This document shows, one piece after another, positions 38,504-50,950 of a stretch of 64,000 bases of DNA. Position numbers and translations under genes: made by a program. The notes under the pieces were generated by a model that saw only the letters and a list, made by a program, of their open reading frames with translations, did no database searches and was not told the DNA's origin. The stretch comes from Takakia lepidozioides (taxonomy: Eukaryota > Streptophyta > Takakiopsida > Takakiales > Takakiaceae). The DNA is taken from contig CM060733.1 of NCBI GenBank assembly GCA_030704615.1, forward strand, positions 14,322,001 through 14,386,000, written 5' to 3'. The stretch's first letter is position 1. Each line of letters opens with the position of its first letter.

Positions 38504-41500
38504 ATGAAGTTAATGCGGCTCGGAATTGACTCAGCTGCGCAATGTGTGTGCTCGGGGTTCCTTGTTGGCCCGTTGCCATCACACTTAAAAACTGCTGGCC
38601 TTGCATCTACCTCTGGTGGAGTTGGGCTTCCACTTTGCAAATCAATTTCATCTCGACAAGGAAGAGTTTCTAGTCTTTCCTGTGGCAATTTGAAGGCTGA
38701 CCTGGATCTATCCAGAGGAGGCTGGAATCCATCGAGAATGCATTGCACTGCGAATTGTCTTTGCTCCGGGTTCAATCTCTCGGCGATTCGGAATAATTAC
38801 AGATGGGCCACGCATTGCCAGAGATTTTCGTTATCGAGGCGTCGCGGGAGGCCAGGGCCGTCTTTGCGTTCAAGTGTAGCTCAGATTTCGTCTCTCTCTG
38901 TAGCCGCTTCACTGCCTCCATCCACTCCAGCAACGGCGGAGGAGACCTGGGTGCCACCCCCAGGAGCAGGCTTGCAGGATTTTCTAAGGCACACTATGCC
39001 CACATCTTCTGCGCCCTTGAATTATGAGTAAGTGGCAACCATATCTTGGGATGTTGATTTTTGTGACCTGCCTGTCTCCTTGCAGCTAGAAGAGCGACAG
39101 AGACAAAGGGTATGAAGTGCACGTCCATGGCTTGCAGGGCAACGCAGGTGCCATACCTGGAGGAGGACATGGGCAGCAAAATGCAGGGGGGACGCATGTA
39201 TGTGGAGACCTACGGATGCCAGATGAATGTGAATGACATGGAGATAGTGCTTGCAATCATGAAAGAGGCAGGTTATACGGAGATTGTTGATAAGCCTGAA
39301 GAGTCAGACATCATCTTTATCAACACCTGCGCGATTCGAGAGAATGCTGAACATAAGATCTGGCATCGGCTAAATTACTTCAAGCATTTAAAAAGCAGGT
39401 GGGCACGCCCTTGATAAATTTGTTTTACTACCACCCACGTCTCTCTCTCCCTATTGACGATGGAAAGTCCCCTTTTTCTTTCTCTCTTTCTGTAGCTCAG
39501 GCCGGGAAGCCTACCTTTGAACAGCAAACAGAAGCAGAGATGAAAGGGAGAGTGCAATTGCCCGTTGTGTGGGCAACCTGAAGACAATATTCATTTTCTG
39601 AATTGTCCGGGGTTCTCTCACCAGAGAGACGCTGCAAACAACCGCATTTGAGTATATTCTTTCTGTAGCTCTTCCACGATCTGGGTGCAGGCTGTATGGT
39701 TGCTAGACTGAGACAAGAAAAGCTTAATGCTCTCAGCTTTGCTGCTGCAGGTGATCCTTCAGCTTTTTCCTCTCTCTTTGTCCTGTTGGTTGCATTGGTA
39801 GGCCCTTGTCCTGCTTAATATCAGGTTGTAGGCAAGGATTTCTTTTGAATTATCGCCAGGAATGTCTTCAAACCAGGTGGAATTGTAATGTGACAATGTC
39901 TCCCTCACGGCCAGCAAATCCTCCCAAGGTTGCAGTGTTGGGATGCATGGCGGAGAGGTTGAAAGAGAAATTGATTATCGCGGACAAGATGGTGGACGTG
40001 GTTTGTGGCCCCGATGCCTACAGGTACTAATTAGTTTCTATTCTTGGTTATGTAAGCAGGAAAAAAGCAGGTTATTTTGATGAATCCAGGTAGTGTTGGC
40101 AGCTCTCCCATCTTCAGAATTTATACAAACTCACCTGTCATTGGCTTGGTTTTGGTCTGCTCATAAAGGCTGAGGGATCCTCCTCTCACGGTTTGAAGAT
40201 GTGACAGATATTGGTGACCAAATTTGAGTTATTGCAAGGCACCTTGTGTGTGCATTGACATGAGTATGTGTGAGAATCAATTTTCTCTTCAATTTCCAAT
40301 CAGGTCTTCAAATTTGAGGTGTGGACCATTGATTGTTCCATGTACACAGTCTGAAGTTTTGTAGAATTTGGAAGATTTTGCATTCGCTTTGGCCTGTCTG
40401 TTGACAATTGTTCATTCTACAGGGATCTCCCCCGCTTGCTTGCGTTGGTGGATGAGGGCCAGGCTGGAATCAACACTCTTCTCTCCCTTGAAGAAACCTA
40501 TGCAGACGTGTCACCAGTGAGGATTGCAAAGAACTCTGTGACAGCATTTGTGTCAATCATGCGCGGCTGCAATAACATGTGCTCATTTTGCATTGTTCCT
40601 TTTACACGAGGGAGGGAGCGATCACGGCCAGTTGACTCAATCGTGAGAGAGGTAGCTCGACATACTCACTCTGTCAGCATTCGTTGAATCAGAAAGCATT
40701 CAGCCAGGGCCAGACTAATTTCTAGTGCCTACGTGACCGTTAGGGCATCTTCATGGCAACAGTTCAACTTGGTCCTTTTTGGTGCTCATGTCTTAGCATT
40801 GATTCTCCCAGCTACTCTATCAATCCCAGAACCATGCATAGCTGCATGCCCTAACAACTGGACTATCTGGATGTTTGCTATCCCAACAGGCATATTTTTC
40901 AGTACCTTCTCTGGTAGTGTTTCAGAGTTCATGGACACATCATATGCTTTAGTTTGTTGTTCCAATGCTTGATGGGTGGGAGACTAACTACATAGCAGTT
41001 GCCATAGTTCGTTTCCAAGGCTTTTCTTGTCCTCCAATAGCATTTCCAGACAAAGGGTGAACCCATTTGGATCGAAAATCGTCCGCAGGTGGGTGAGCTG
41101 TGGGAGCAAGGAGTGAAGGAAGTGATGCTGCTTGGTCAGAATGTCAACAGTTATAATGATAGATCAGGGAATGTCGTCGAAGGCTATGATGGGAGCTGGT
41201 TTATAGACAATGATGTGAGCATTTATGTAGGAGAAGACGAAGGTGAGGATGTTCCAAGCAGGCAGGATGAGGAGAAGATCTATGCGAAAGAAGGCGTACA
41301 TGGACCTAACCGTTTCAAGTCGTCTCATATTTTGAGCCCTGGTTTCTCAACCATATACAAAATCAAGGAAGGGGGCCTGAGATTCTCCCATCTGCTTGAT
41401 TGCTTGTCAATTCGCTATCCAGAAATGCGATTTCGATTCACATCCCCGCACCCAAAGGATTTCCCTGACGATCTGCTACATTTGATGCGCAATCGGCCCA

Positions 41501-42970
41501 ACATTTGTAATATGATCCATTTGCCTGCACAAAGTGGAAGCTCACGAATGCTGGATTTGATGCGGCGGGGTTACACTCGGGAGGCTTACTTAGCATGTGT
41601 AGAGAGAATACGGACTATACTTCCCGATGTTAGTATCAGCAGCGACTTCATTGCAGGTGAGTCTGTCTATGTATGCAGATCTTTTCTGCTGCCTCAATCT
41701 CTGTCTGGTCCTTCTGCAGTCTCTCTTCCAAGTGACTGATGGGCTAACTAACTTGCTGTAAAATGCTCTATTTGGAGGCATGGTACTGACCTTTTACATG
41801 AGGCCTGTGAATGTTGGCAATGACAACCCGGTAGGGCATAGTCCCATTGTGAAATGACATCTTCAACTGCCAGTTGTGGGATCTGACGAGTTAAGGTGTA
41901 AGAAATTCAGTTCAACATCAACATAGTGCTCCTGCACAGCCAATAATAATCGGGGTAGACGGAATGGAGGTCACCATGAGGTTGATTCTACTTGCACTGT
42001 CAAGAGACAGAGGCGGAGAGTCACAGATAGGGATGCACTTGTCAGATTAGGCTGGTCAGTTTGGGAAGAATTCGGACTGTTCAGCACGTTTTATGGCCAT
42101 AGCCTCTGAGACTGGAGGGTGTAGTCTTTTTGAGATGCAAGGTAGCCCTTCTGGAGCTGGGCATTGGTTATTATCCCATGAGGATATGAAGCGAGATTGC
42201 AACTGTGGTCATACAGCCAACAAGAATCTTGTTATAGAGGATTGGGAGTTCCTTGAGGGCTAGTATTGACTCCACACTTGATTTCCCCACTGAAGAGAGA
42301 CAAGCAAGGCAGAGAGTGGGGGTTTCAGGTGTAACTGGATGTTTTAACTTAAGAATGTGGAGGTTTATTTGCAGGATTCTGTGGGGAGACGGAAGAAGAC
42401 CACAAGGACACGTTAAGTTTAATAGAAGCGGTGAGCTATGACATGGCCTACATGTTTGCTTACAGTATGAGAGAACGCACACATGCTCACCGCAATTACA
42501 CTGATGATGTCCCAGAGCCCATAAAGCAGGGGCGATTAGCAGAGATGATCTCAACTTTCCGGAGAACTACCCTTCCAAGATTTGAATCTCAGTTGGGGAC
42601 TACACAGCTTGTGCTTGTCGAGGGTCCCAATAAGCGAGCTCCTGAGACTGAGCTAATTGGAAAAAGTGATAAAGGACACAAGGTCATCTTTCCGAACGTG
42701 CCAGTTTTGGACTCTCTCTTGGATGGGAGAGAGGAATTCGGTGATACCAGCAGTTCAACAGATCTAGGGACTCTTGAAAATGTTGAAGGCGATAGGTGCC
42801 TCCCACTGATGGTAAATTTAAAACCTGGAGATTATGTGGAAGTTCACATCACAGGAACAACTGTAGCTTCTCTGCGAGGGGAGCCACTCGCTCGCACAAA
42901 ACTTACCCAATTTTACCAGAAATGTTCTCAGTCAGAAATTGAGAAAGAGATCAGTGCTGTGACAGGGTGA
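38504..42970 (+). CDS. MiaB/CDK5RAP1-type tRNA methylthiotransferase (radical SAM), organelle-targeted
   Basis: Adds the 2-methylthio group to i6A37 of tRNA. Six exons close in phase: 38504-39027, 39090-39398, 39877-40023, 40423-40651, 41089-41656 and 42375-42970, about 790 residues. The long first exon is probably an organelle-targeting region; the first in-frame ATG is at 38504. UPF0004 domain: [30 protein letters not shown] and [14 protein letters not shown] provide the three cysteines of the second iron-sulphur cluster. Radical SAM domain: [20 protein letters not shown] with the CxxxCxxC motif, then [31 protein letters not shown] and [24 protein letters not shown] domain closes the protein ([12 protein letters not shown] to LARTKLTQF). 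The segment between SYNDRSG and RFSHLLD is a long plant-style acidic insertion. The long exon-1 frame has no conserved content before about residue 160. Confidence 0.93.
39500..39645 (+). mobile_element. LINE family-B fragment in intron 2 of the MiaB-type gene
   Basis: GGGAAGCCTACCTTTGAACA, then GGGCAACCTGAAGACAATAT and TTCTCTCACCAGAGAGA match the family-B C-terminal zinc-knuckle region seen at 47.2 kb. It is about 145 bp, with no intact frame. Confidence 0.65.
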
Positions 42971-44969
42971 CCCTGCTATCTTGTTGACATTGATTCTTTT
43001 GGTGTGCTTTGCACATCAACCACATGCAAATTTGGCCGTGTCCAAGTGTTCCTATCTCTTAAGGATAAGAGTCCGTGTCCTATCACCAGCTGCCAGCCCT
43101 CTTTCTTGCATGAATGTCCACCACTTTTAATCCAGGCATTCCTTTGCAACCTTTTTCTTATACATGACATGATGGAATGCATTGGAAATGATCTGGTGAG
43201 TGACCTCATTTATTCCATGGTCTTTAGCCTACCTAGTAGGGCAACAGTCCATCTCTATATCTAATGGTTTTACAGCAGGCAACTCAAAATAGTCTGTAGA
43301 ATAGATGATAAGAGTGGGTGTCCTTTTGTTTATTAAGAGGTTGTGGGATCTTTAGATCAAAATGATGGTGAAGGGGAAGTTTTCAATGCTGGAACTAAGT
43401 AGCTAAGTAGGTAGAGTGAGTTGTGGCTGGTGTCTCAGTTAGGTGAAAGCGGGCCAAAGTTGTTCTTCGATTTTGTGGAACAGTTCATGTGGCCTGCTCA
43501 AGAGAAGCAACCCTGAAAAGACAAGATTGTACTGAGTAATGAGTTCATGTGACATCTCACGAGAGGCAACTCTAACAAGACATGACTGTTGTTCAATTTT
43601 GTGGAACACAGTTCATGTGGCCTGCTCAAGACAAGCAACCCTGAAAAGACAAGATTGATGAGTTCTTGTGGCATGCTCACATGAGGCAACTCTAAAACCA
43701 CATGATTGTGCCAAGAAATGTAGTCAGACAGATATGAAAGTGAAGTAAGGGTCTGTTGATTCACATTGGGCCCTGGAAACTGAAAACGAGTGGCTACTCA
43801 TATGCTGGAAGGATCTTTGATCAAATCCAGAGATACAGATGGCGCGCAATCGAAATGGCCACGAGATTCTCAGCTACTTTTCAAGAATGATACATTGCTT
43901 ACAAACATAAGCAAAATAACAGCTGCTTTTAGGGCAAAGGAGGTGTGTACTGCACAGTATGCGCAGTCAATGTTTAGTTTTCCCTACATTTGGACTGCGA
44001 GTTGACCTGCTCTGCTCACTGTGATTTTCACTTGATGGATACCAAAGCATCGGTGAAGGAGAAGGCGTAGATCTCAGCAGCTGCACAGGCACACATAGGC
44101 TCTTGTAATAAGTGGGGTTTAAGATCTTGAATTCGGCATGCGGAGGTACCCTCTACTCTCTCCTCTATCGGCAGTCTGCTAAAATCACAATTGTTTCTCC
44201 TGTTATAGATTTTTCGGTTGTGAACATGTGCAAGGATGCAAAGCGACGATTCTTCGCCATTAGTGAACCCGACTGAGGAATTTAGTGTAGGCCATGAAAT
44301 GCAAGGTCGTAAATAAAATTCTGTTGTCATTTTCACGGGCCGGGCAACTGCAACATGGAGTCTATGATGATAGATAGACACGAAATTTGTGCACATCTGC
44401 TGGAATTTTGTGGATAGTCAGAGTTTCCGACTTGAGTCTGGTCATGACTGATCCTTCGCGTTATTTGGGGCCTGAAAAGCCTCGAGGTTATGGGCGGGAT
44501 AAATTTTTGCAGTACTTCCCGACAGATGCTTTCAGGTCGCCAGTATCACATCAGGAGCTGGCTGCTTTGTTCTGTAACCACAAATATTCCAGCCTTCAAT
44601 CAAACTTATAAGTTTAAGGAAATGATCATCAGACATGGATTATACTGTGAATGCAGAGGAGTGTTCCTATAATAGATTTGTAGAGTGGCAATACATTGCT
44701 GCTGTAGTAAGAGGGCAGAAACAAGGAAATAAAGAAAACCATTCCAATACCATGCCTTGCTTACAGTGACATTAAAAAATGTCCCCCATCATGCTCTGCA
44801 ATGGACACTTGTCAAGGAGTCAAGACAAATAAATGGAACTGTGAGAAAGAGCTTTACTTTTTGGCATATTTGAAATCACAGCATCTCATGCAGGTGCTTA
44901 ATAGTGTTAATACAATGCAGTGTGAAGTAGTGGATCCAGGTTTGCTGATGTGTTCTGTGAGGGGTGTGG
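42971..44969. other. Intergenic, with one tandem repeat
   Basis: About 2 kb between the MiaB-type stop and the O-fucosyltransferase start. Apart from the dimeric repeat at 43.47-43.71 kb I see nothing I can name. The part just before 44970 may include untranslated exon sequence of the fucosyltransferase gene. Confidence 0.45.
43465..43710. repeat. Two-copy ~128-bp tandem repeat, each copy a dimer of ~60-bp halves
   Basis: AGTTCATGTGGCCTGCTCAAG followed by AGCAACCCTGAAAAGACAAG occurs near 43483 and again near 43610. Each copy is followed by a diverged half (GAGTTCATGTGACATCTCAC and GAGTTCTTGTGGCATGCTCA, with GAGGCAACTCTAA). Confidence 0.75.
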
Positions 44970-47900
44970 ATGTACAGGGGAGGGTCCTTGAAGGTACCTG
45001 ACAAAAAAGAGGGGATCAGGCAAAGTCAGTCGGCAGGGCAACAATGGACATCTAAAGTGAACAGATTTGTCAATTGGCGCACTATATCGGGTGTCATCTT
45101 GCTGCTATGCACTCTTTCTCTCCTCCTGCGGATGAGAGAAGAGAAGTTGGAGCATCAGACTATGGTAGGTTACTTCTTTGAGAATGGGAGGAGCAACCAT
45201 GCCGTTACTGCATTGAGGCCTTAAGACTCTTTTCTGTAGGTCTGATAAGGCTGTGTAGAAAGTCTTGCATTTTACGAACACTTAGGCGCCAATAGGCAGT
45301 CAGTGCACAGTGATCTGCAGGCCTGTAGCCTGGATGTCCATTGTGAGAATTCTATTAATCTATTCAGGCAAGAAGCCAGTCTTGTCAAGAGCTTTCGTGG
45401 GATGGGGATGTTGAGATCCTTTGGAAGCGGAAGACTCTTTTCTATAGGTCTGGTAAGGCTGCGGAGAAAGTCTGGCATCGGACTAATGCTTAGGTGTCAA
45501 TAGGCAGTGAGTGCACAATGATCTGCAGGCCTGTAGCCTGGATGTCTATTATGAGAATTCTGTTAATCTATTCAGGCAAGAAATCCAGTCTTGTCAAGAG
45601 CTTTTGTTGAGATCCTTTGGAGGTGGAAGCCACCAAACCATTGGCGCTTTTGAGGGGGATTTGTCAGGCAATGGCCTGCTTTTGGCCATTTTTGTTAGCT
45701 CCAGCTATTGGTCATACTCACTGCATGTTTGGGTTGGGGTATGCAAAAGAAGACCACCTTTCTCACCAGCATGTGTCTGCAGAGTATATCTATAGCTGCT
45801 CTGGGAGATTTACGACACCCTCCAGCAGATATTCGTTCTGCCGAGTTGGCAAGGATGGGGCAACAGTCAAAATTGGTTAGTCCTTTTTGTCATACATGGG
45901 CATATCCATTTTGTGTGGTCAGCTTGGTTATACTCTCCCACATTTTCAGTTTTTTCTTATGCTTCTACCAAAGAATGGAAAAGGTCGCCATGGAATAGTT
46001 GTTGGCATGCCCCAAATGAGGTTTGACCGGGAGATGTGCATAAATCAGGATTATGCCTATGCCTCTCAAGCTGCTGCATGAGCGGAGAGTATCCAAGAGG
46101 CTTTGAAGAGGTTTAAGGATGCTTCAGATTTTTGGGAGGAAGAAAAAATTATGGACACCAAGTCATTGCATATGGTGCCCCCGAAATCTGATTGGAAAAC
46201 TCTTTCTGGCAATTTTACCATATGTGGAGTAGTGATGCAAGGTGTACGCATCGGTGCAGGTTGATGTGAACAAGCTATGGAACAGTTCTCCATCCTGGGG
46301 CTGGCGAGCATCATCAGCTGTCCGAGCTGTTGATTGGCAACGTAGGTAGTGGGCACGGTCTTGTCTGAGTTCATTAGCATGCTTTCCTTAGTAATTCAAA
46401 ATGAAATATTGTCAATATCCAGCAATAAGTTTGCCAATACCAGGGTGTTTTCTTGAGAAGCAACAAGCCTGCAACCTTTCTAATTAGGGATTTAACTACC
46501 TGTTGCAGCACCACCTAAAGAGAGCAACGGATACTTGGTTGTTCGATGCAATGGTGGACTCAACCAGCAGCGAGGCGCTGTAATTCTTCATCCTTTTCAT
46601 CTCTTTTCCATTTAACTGACTCTGTTTCCTTACTCCTAACCTGTACCCAATCCCCTCTCCAGCCTCTTTGCTTCCCATGCATGAGGCACTTTCTCTAGGA
46701 ACTTTGGAAATGTCCTCAAAAGCAGGAGCATGCAAGATTTGGGGGTCTGTCATATTTTTTTACAGGTTTTTCTTGTAGTATTGGTAAATCCCATAGGCGG
46801 TTTCGACCTCTTGTGGATTTTATAAAAACTTCTTCCTCTTTTTCCCTCAAGGAGCCTCACTTTCTGACTGAAGAATTGCTACATGCATTTTGCACCCCTC
46901 CTAGTTGCAGCTCAGTATCACAAAAAAGTGCTAACAGATTATAATGGCTTGGCCAAATGATGCAGATCTGCAATGCAGTACTGGCAGCACGGATTATGAA
47001 TGCAACTCTTGTGTTGCCAGAGCTTGATACCAACTCCTTTTGGCAGGATAAAAGGTACATACCACATGTTTCTTGTATCTTTATCTGTCTTTATTGGCCG
47101 CAAGGCTATGGGCAAAAATGTCTTATGAGTACTCTCTATTGGCCATAACTGAACTTGTTTCCAGTCTGTGACGTGGGCAAGGACCTTAAGGATGATCTCA
47201 TGGGCCTACCTACCCTTGGCACTAGACTGAAATTTAAACTCAGGGCGGAAGCCTACCTTTGAACAATGAACAGATGCAGAGAGGAAGAGGAGATTGTAAT
47301 TGCCCGATGTATGGGCAACCTGAAGACAATATCCATTTTCTGATACATTGTCTCGGATATTCTCATCAGAGAGTGACCCTCTTCAGGACAATCCAAAACA
47401 TTGTCTCTGCACCTCTGTTCACCAACTTTCAAAATCTTGAGGCTGAGCCTAGAGCCCTGGCCCTGTCGGGGTCTAATTGCTGGGCAGCTCACACAGCAGA
47501 TTGATGCTTGTGTGAAGGGCTTCCTAGAGGATATCTGGAAAGCCCGAACAAATTATTTGTATCAAGGTAAGTCATACTACCGGAGTGAGCCCCTCACAAA
47601 GGTAGTTTCTGGTCCCTTTTGTTCGGCCCAAACTGGGCGCGGGGTCTATGGCCACAAGGCTATGGCAAACAAAGTCTTATGAGTACATCTATGGGCACAC
47701 GATATTCTCACCAGAGAGTGACCCTCTTCAGGAACATCGAGAACATTGTCCCCGCACCTCTGTTCACCAACTTTAAAAATATTTAGGCTGAGCCTAAAGC
47801 CATGGCCCTATCGGGGTCTAAGTGCTGGGCAGCTCACACAAAGCAAGTTGATGCTTGTGTGAAGGGCTTTCTAGTGGATATCTGGAAAATCCGATCTCAT

Positions 47901-50218
47901 TGTCTTTATCAAGGTAACTGGATTGAGCTCCTCACAAAGGTTGTATCTGTTGCCTATTGTTCTGCCCAAACTGGGCATGGAGTCTATGGCCACAAGGCTA
48001 CGGCAAACAACGCCTTATGAGTACTTTATTTTCTATTGGCACGGGTCCTGTGGGCAACAAAAGTAAATTTCTTTGTGTCTTCTTCTTCTCTTCTTTGTGT
48101 GCAACATTCAGGAGTGTAACTGAAGAGAGGTCAGGTTTCTGTTGGCTTGGAAAAGGCTTGTTTGGTACAGCTTTGGGCAGTGATTGGACCATGCTATTCC
48201 AGTGGCTTTTCAGGTATTTATGATGTCAACCACTTCATCAAGTCCCTCACTTCTGATGTTAAAGTTGTGCGGAAGCTGCCTTCCACGGTGGTTGTTAGGA
48301 AGAAGAAAAGGAGGTTGAGGCCGTTCCAGGTGCCCATGCATTCACCTTCTCACCTTTTTGTGTCTGCTCAAGTGTTGTGTGCGTGTATGCCTTTACCTTT
48401 CAGAAGGAATGTTTACAGAGACCACCAAAGAGAGCTACAAGCAGATGTCTAACTGCAGAACTAATAATAAGTCTTGTCCTTGAATGTTTCCAGCTACGTC
48501 CGCCACGAGATGCCTCTCCAACCTGGTACAAAACAGAAGCTCTGGCAAAGATGAGAGTGCATGGTGCTGTTTATCTCACGCCCTTTTCACATCGTCTGGC
48601 CGAAGAATTGGGAAATCATGAGTATCAACGTTTGCGCTGTCGTGTCAATTTTCATGCTTTGCGGTTCAGGGAGGAGGTGATGGAGCTCAGCAGCAACATT
48701 GTTGCACGCTTGCGATCAGGAGGCCATTTCGTGGCTGTCCACCTTCGTTTTGAGATGGATATGCTTGCTTTTGCAGGGTAGGTTCTGCATTATTCTGGCC
48801 CCTTTGTGTACCAATGATGCATAGGGGTGATCCAATATCCTTTGTTTGCAGTAACGTGGTGGCCGTAGACCCTGCACCCGGTTCCCATTTTTCACAGCTG
48901 GGTGGAGTTACTGTAGTGAAGTAGGCAGCCTATACTTGTTTGAAATTCAACCTTGTGCCCAGCAGGGAAGGCCATTTCAGTGGTCCTTCAGTCCTACTTT
49001 GACAACAAAGGTACTTTATATGAGACTGGATTTGCACCAGAATTCAGCTCAGTTATGTTGTGCCCACCAATCTCCTGACTTCTCAGTAGATCCTCGTATT
49101 GCTTTCAGGTGACTTGCCATACTCACTTTCAACAATGACCTCAATAGTGTGTTTATACAGACGAGTGGTGATATGATGCAGGTGCATGGACATTTTCACA
49201 CCTAAGGAGCAGGAGATTCTGAGAATGTACCGCAAGGAGAATTTTGCTGAGAAAAATCTGATCTACACTGAGAGACGTTTGATTGGCAAGTGCCCTCTTA
49301 CTCCAGAGGAAGTGAGTAGCTGCTCTTTGCCCTTCATTTCCCCTTGATCAATGCCATTCATTTGGTTTGGTAACTAGTATGAGCCATATTCAGTCAGAGT
49401 GTTGACTGCCTCTTGCATCCACCTAACAGTTTGAATCCTTTGTCTTGGTGCAGGTAGGCTTGATTCTGCGGTCACTGGGCTTTGACAATTCTACACGTAT
49501 TTACCTAGCATCAGGAGATGTCTTTGGAGGTGAGCGTTTCCTGCAGCCTCTGCGAGCACTCTTCCCTCTTCTTGAGAATCGCACCACAGTGGCCACCACC
49601 AAGGAGTTGAAGAATGTAACTTGGGAAGGCAGGGGCTTACTAGGCCCTGCAGTTGACTATATGGTATGTTTGCTTTCTGATATCTTCATGCCAACCTACG
49701 ATGGGCCCAGCAACTTCGCCAACAACTTGTTGGGGCATCGGCTCTACTACGGATTCCGCACAACTCTTCAACCCAACAGAAAGTCCTTAGCTCCTCTTTT
49801 CATGTCAAGGGAGAAGGGGTTGATAGGCCAAGGAAAATTCGAGGAGAAAGTGCGCGATGTCATACTGGCCACAGGCTGGTTCGGCGGGCCTCATAAACGT
49901 GTCTCACCCGAGTCTTTCTTTACCAACCCATGGGCTGAGTGCTTTTGCCAACCGCTTGCAAAGAATAAGGCCAACCAGTGCCCTGTCTCAGCCTTGACCG
50001 ACGAGGAGGAACTACTGGCTCAGGAAGGTGATGATGAGCAAGGTACTGAAGACTATGTTGCTGAAAATTCTAAGCATTCTGGTGCAGATTCTGGGTCTCT
50101 CACTAAAAAAGCTGATCCCCATACCAAAAGCTCTCATTCTGATATTAAACACTCGGGAGAGGCTATCACAGTTCAAGACATGGGCAAAATCAAAGCTCCC
50201 CCACTACAGTCAGGTTGA
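44970..50218 (+). CDS. O-fucosyltransferase family protein (Golgi type II membrane glycosyltransferase)
   Basis: GDP-fucose-dependent O-fucosyltransferase of the large plant family involved in cell-wall and glycoprotein fucosylation; the acceptor is not predictable. Nine exons close in phase: 44970-45164, 45783-45875, 46260-46341, 46509-46579, 46966-47054, 48203-48329, 48494-48777, 49182-49311 and 49454-50218, about 611 residues. Exon 1 carries a basic N-terminus and one membrane anchor (TISGVILLLCTLSLLLRM). Hallmarks are PPPKESNGYLVVRCNGGLNQ, AVLAARIMNATLVLPELD, WYKTEALAKMRVHGAVYL, VAVHLRFEMDMLAFAGC, CPLTPEEVGLILRSLGFD, IYLASGDVFGGERFL and YDGPSNFANNLLGHRLYYG. The C-terminal tail after NPWAECFC is acidic and Ser-rich. 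The 1.15-kb fifth intron holds LINE fragments, and the first intron holds a 208-bp tandem repeat. The first ATG in frame was taken; upstream exons are not excluded. Confidence 0.9.
45223..45640. repeat. Two-copy 208-bp tandem repeat in O-fucosyltransferase intron 1
   Basis: AAGACTCTTTTCT begins copies at 45223 and 45431, and TGATCTGCAGGCCTGTAGCC recurs at 45311 and 45519, all with a period of 208. A further partial unit may follow (GAGATCCTTTGGAGGTGGAA near 45610). Confidence 0.8.
47085..47150 (+). mobile_element. Short LINE family-B 3' terminus
   Basis: GCAAGGCTATGGGCAAAAAT followed by CTTATGAGTA matches the extreme 3' end of the larger family-B copies that follow in the same intron. Confidence 0.5.
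47235..47695 (+). mobile_element. LINE family-B 3' fragment, copy 1
   Basis: Encodes the C-terminal end of a LINE ORF2: [20 protein letters not shown] (zinc-knuckle region), then QIDACVKGFLEDIWKARTNY and CSAQTGRGVYGHKAMANKVL before a stop, with CTTATGAGTA at the end. One frame slip lies in the middle. It is 5'-truncated and sits in the fifth O-fucosyltransferase intron in the same orientation. Confidence 0.75.
47696..48025 (+). mobile_element. LINE family-B 3' fragment, copy 2 in direct tandem
   Basis: Begins at GATATTCTCACCAGAGAGTG, internal to copy 1, and runs to the same 3' end (QVDACVKGFLVDIWKIRSH, CSAQTGHGVYGHKATANNAL, stop, CTTATGAGTA). It is shorter than copy 1 and clearly diverged from it. 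Confidence 0.75.
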
Positions 50219-50354
50219 TTTTATCACACTACTCGACATCTTGTACACTATTAGAACATCATTAGGACAGGCTTAAGGATACTCAAATGCCAAAGAAAGC
50301 TGATTTTTTCAAGAGTATGAATGGATTCATCACTCTTTGTGCGCTTTGTATGCA

Positions 50355-50635
50355 GTAAAGACTGGTTCATGGACCGACAGGTGTCGATTATCTTCCGTTA
50401 ATTGGAACTCTATCACACACGGAACTCATCCAATTTTCGTGAAACTACTACATATATTCATCCAAAAGCAGCTCGAGAAAAAGTCATCCGTGGTACCACC
50501 TGTCCACCCACCGGCTACCCCGGGTTGCCGGTGGCTCGTTTGAATTTGCGGGATTTCTTCTTCCCTCCCACCTCTCCTTGCCCTCTTGGCAAGAGCAAGA
50601 GCTCAGATAGCTTGCAGGCAGATAAGGAAGAGTGA
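50355..50635 (+). other. Open frame with one stop after the O-fucosyltransferase gene
   Basis: Read from a CAG acceptor-like site at about 50356, one frame gives KDWFMDRQVSIIFR, a TAA stop, then LELYHTRNSSNFRE and GTTCPPTGYPGLPVARLNL up to a stop at 50633. It could be untranslated sequence of the fucosyltransferase transcript, or a decayed exon. No family was recognised. Confidence 0.25.
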
Positions 50636-50950
50636 AGAAGAGAGTTAGGGTTACTTTCCATGGTCGGAGGCAGCTGTGCAGGGAATGGGAAGAGGTTGAG
50701 TGTGTGTTTTTGGTCTTGGAGACGGAAAGGGAATAGGAGAGAGAGATAGGGCAAGAGATGGAAGTGCGCACGTGGTTGGAACTGAAGCTCCAGTTAGGAG
50801 GATGCATCATGTGTGAGCTGCGGAAAGACCTATTTTCACTGTCTGGTGTTTGATGGTTTTGAGAGAGTATTAGCTAAATGAATGCGGTGATGTCGGACCA
50901 TTCTGGCCGGTGTGGAGCAGAGAGGTAGACACTGAGAAGATAAGGCGAGG

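Noticed and set aside
48850-48935. Candidate exon in the O-fucosyltransferase intron after MLAFAG
   Set aside because: The translation (NVVAVDPAPGSHF) does not match the family, while the exon at 49182 closes the phase and continues with the expected cysteine.
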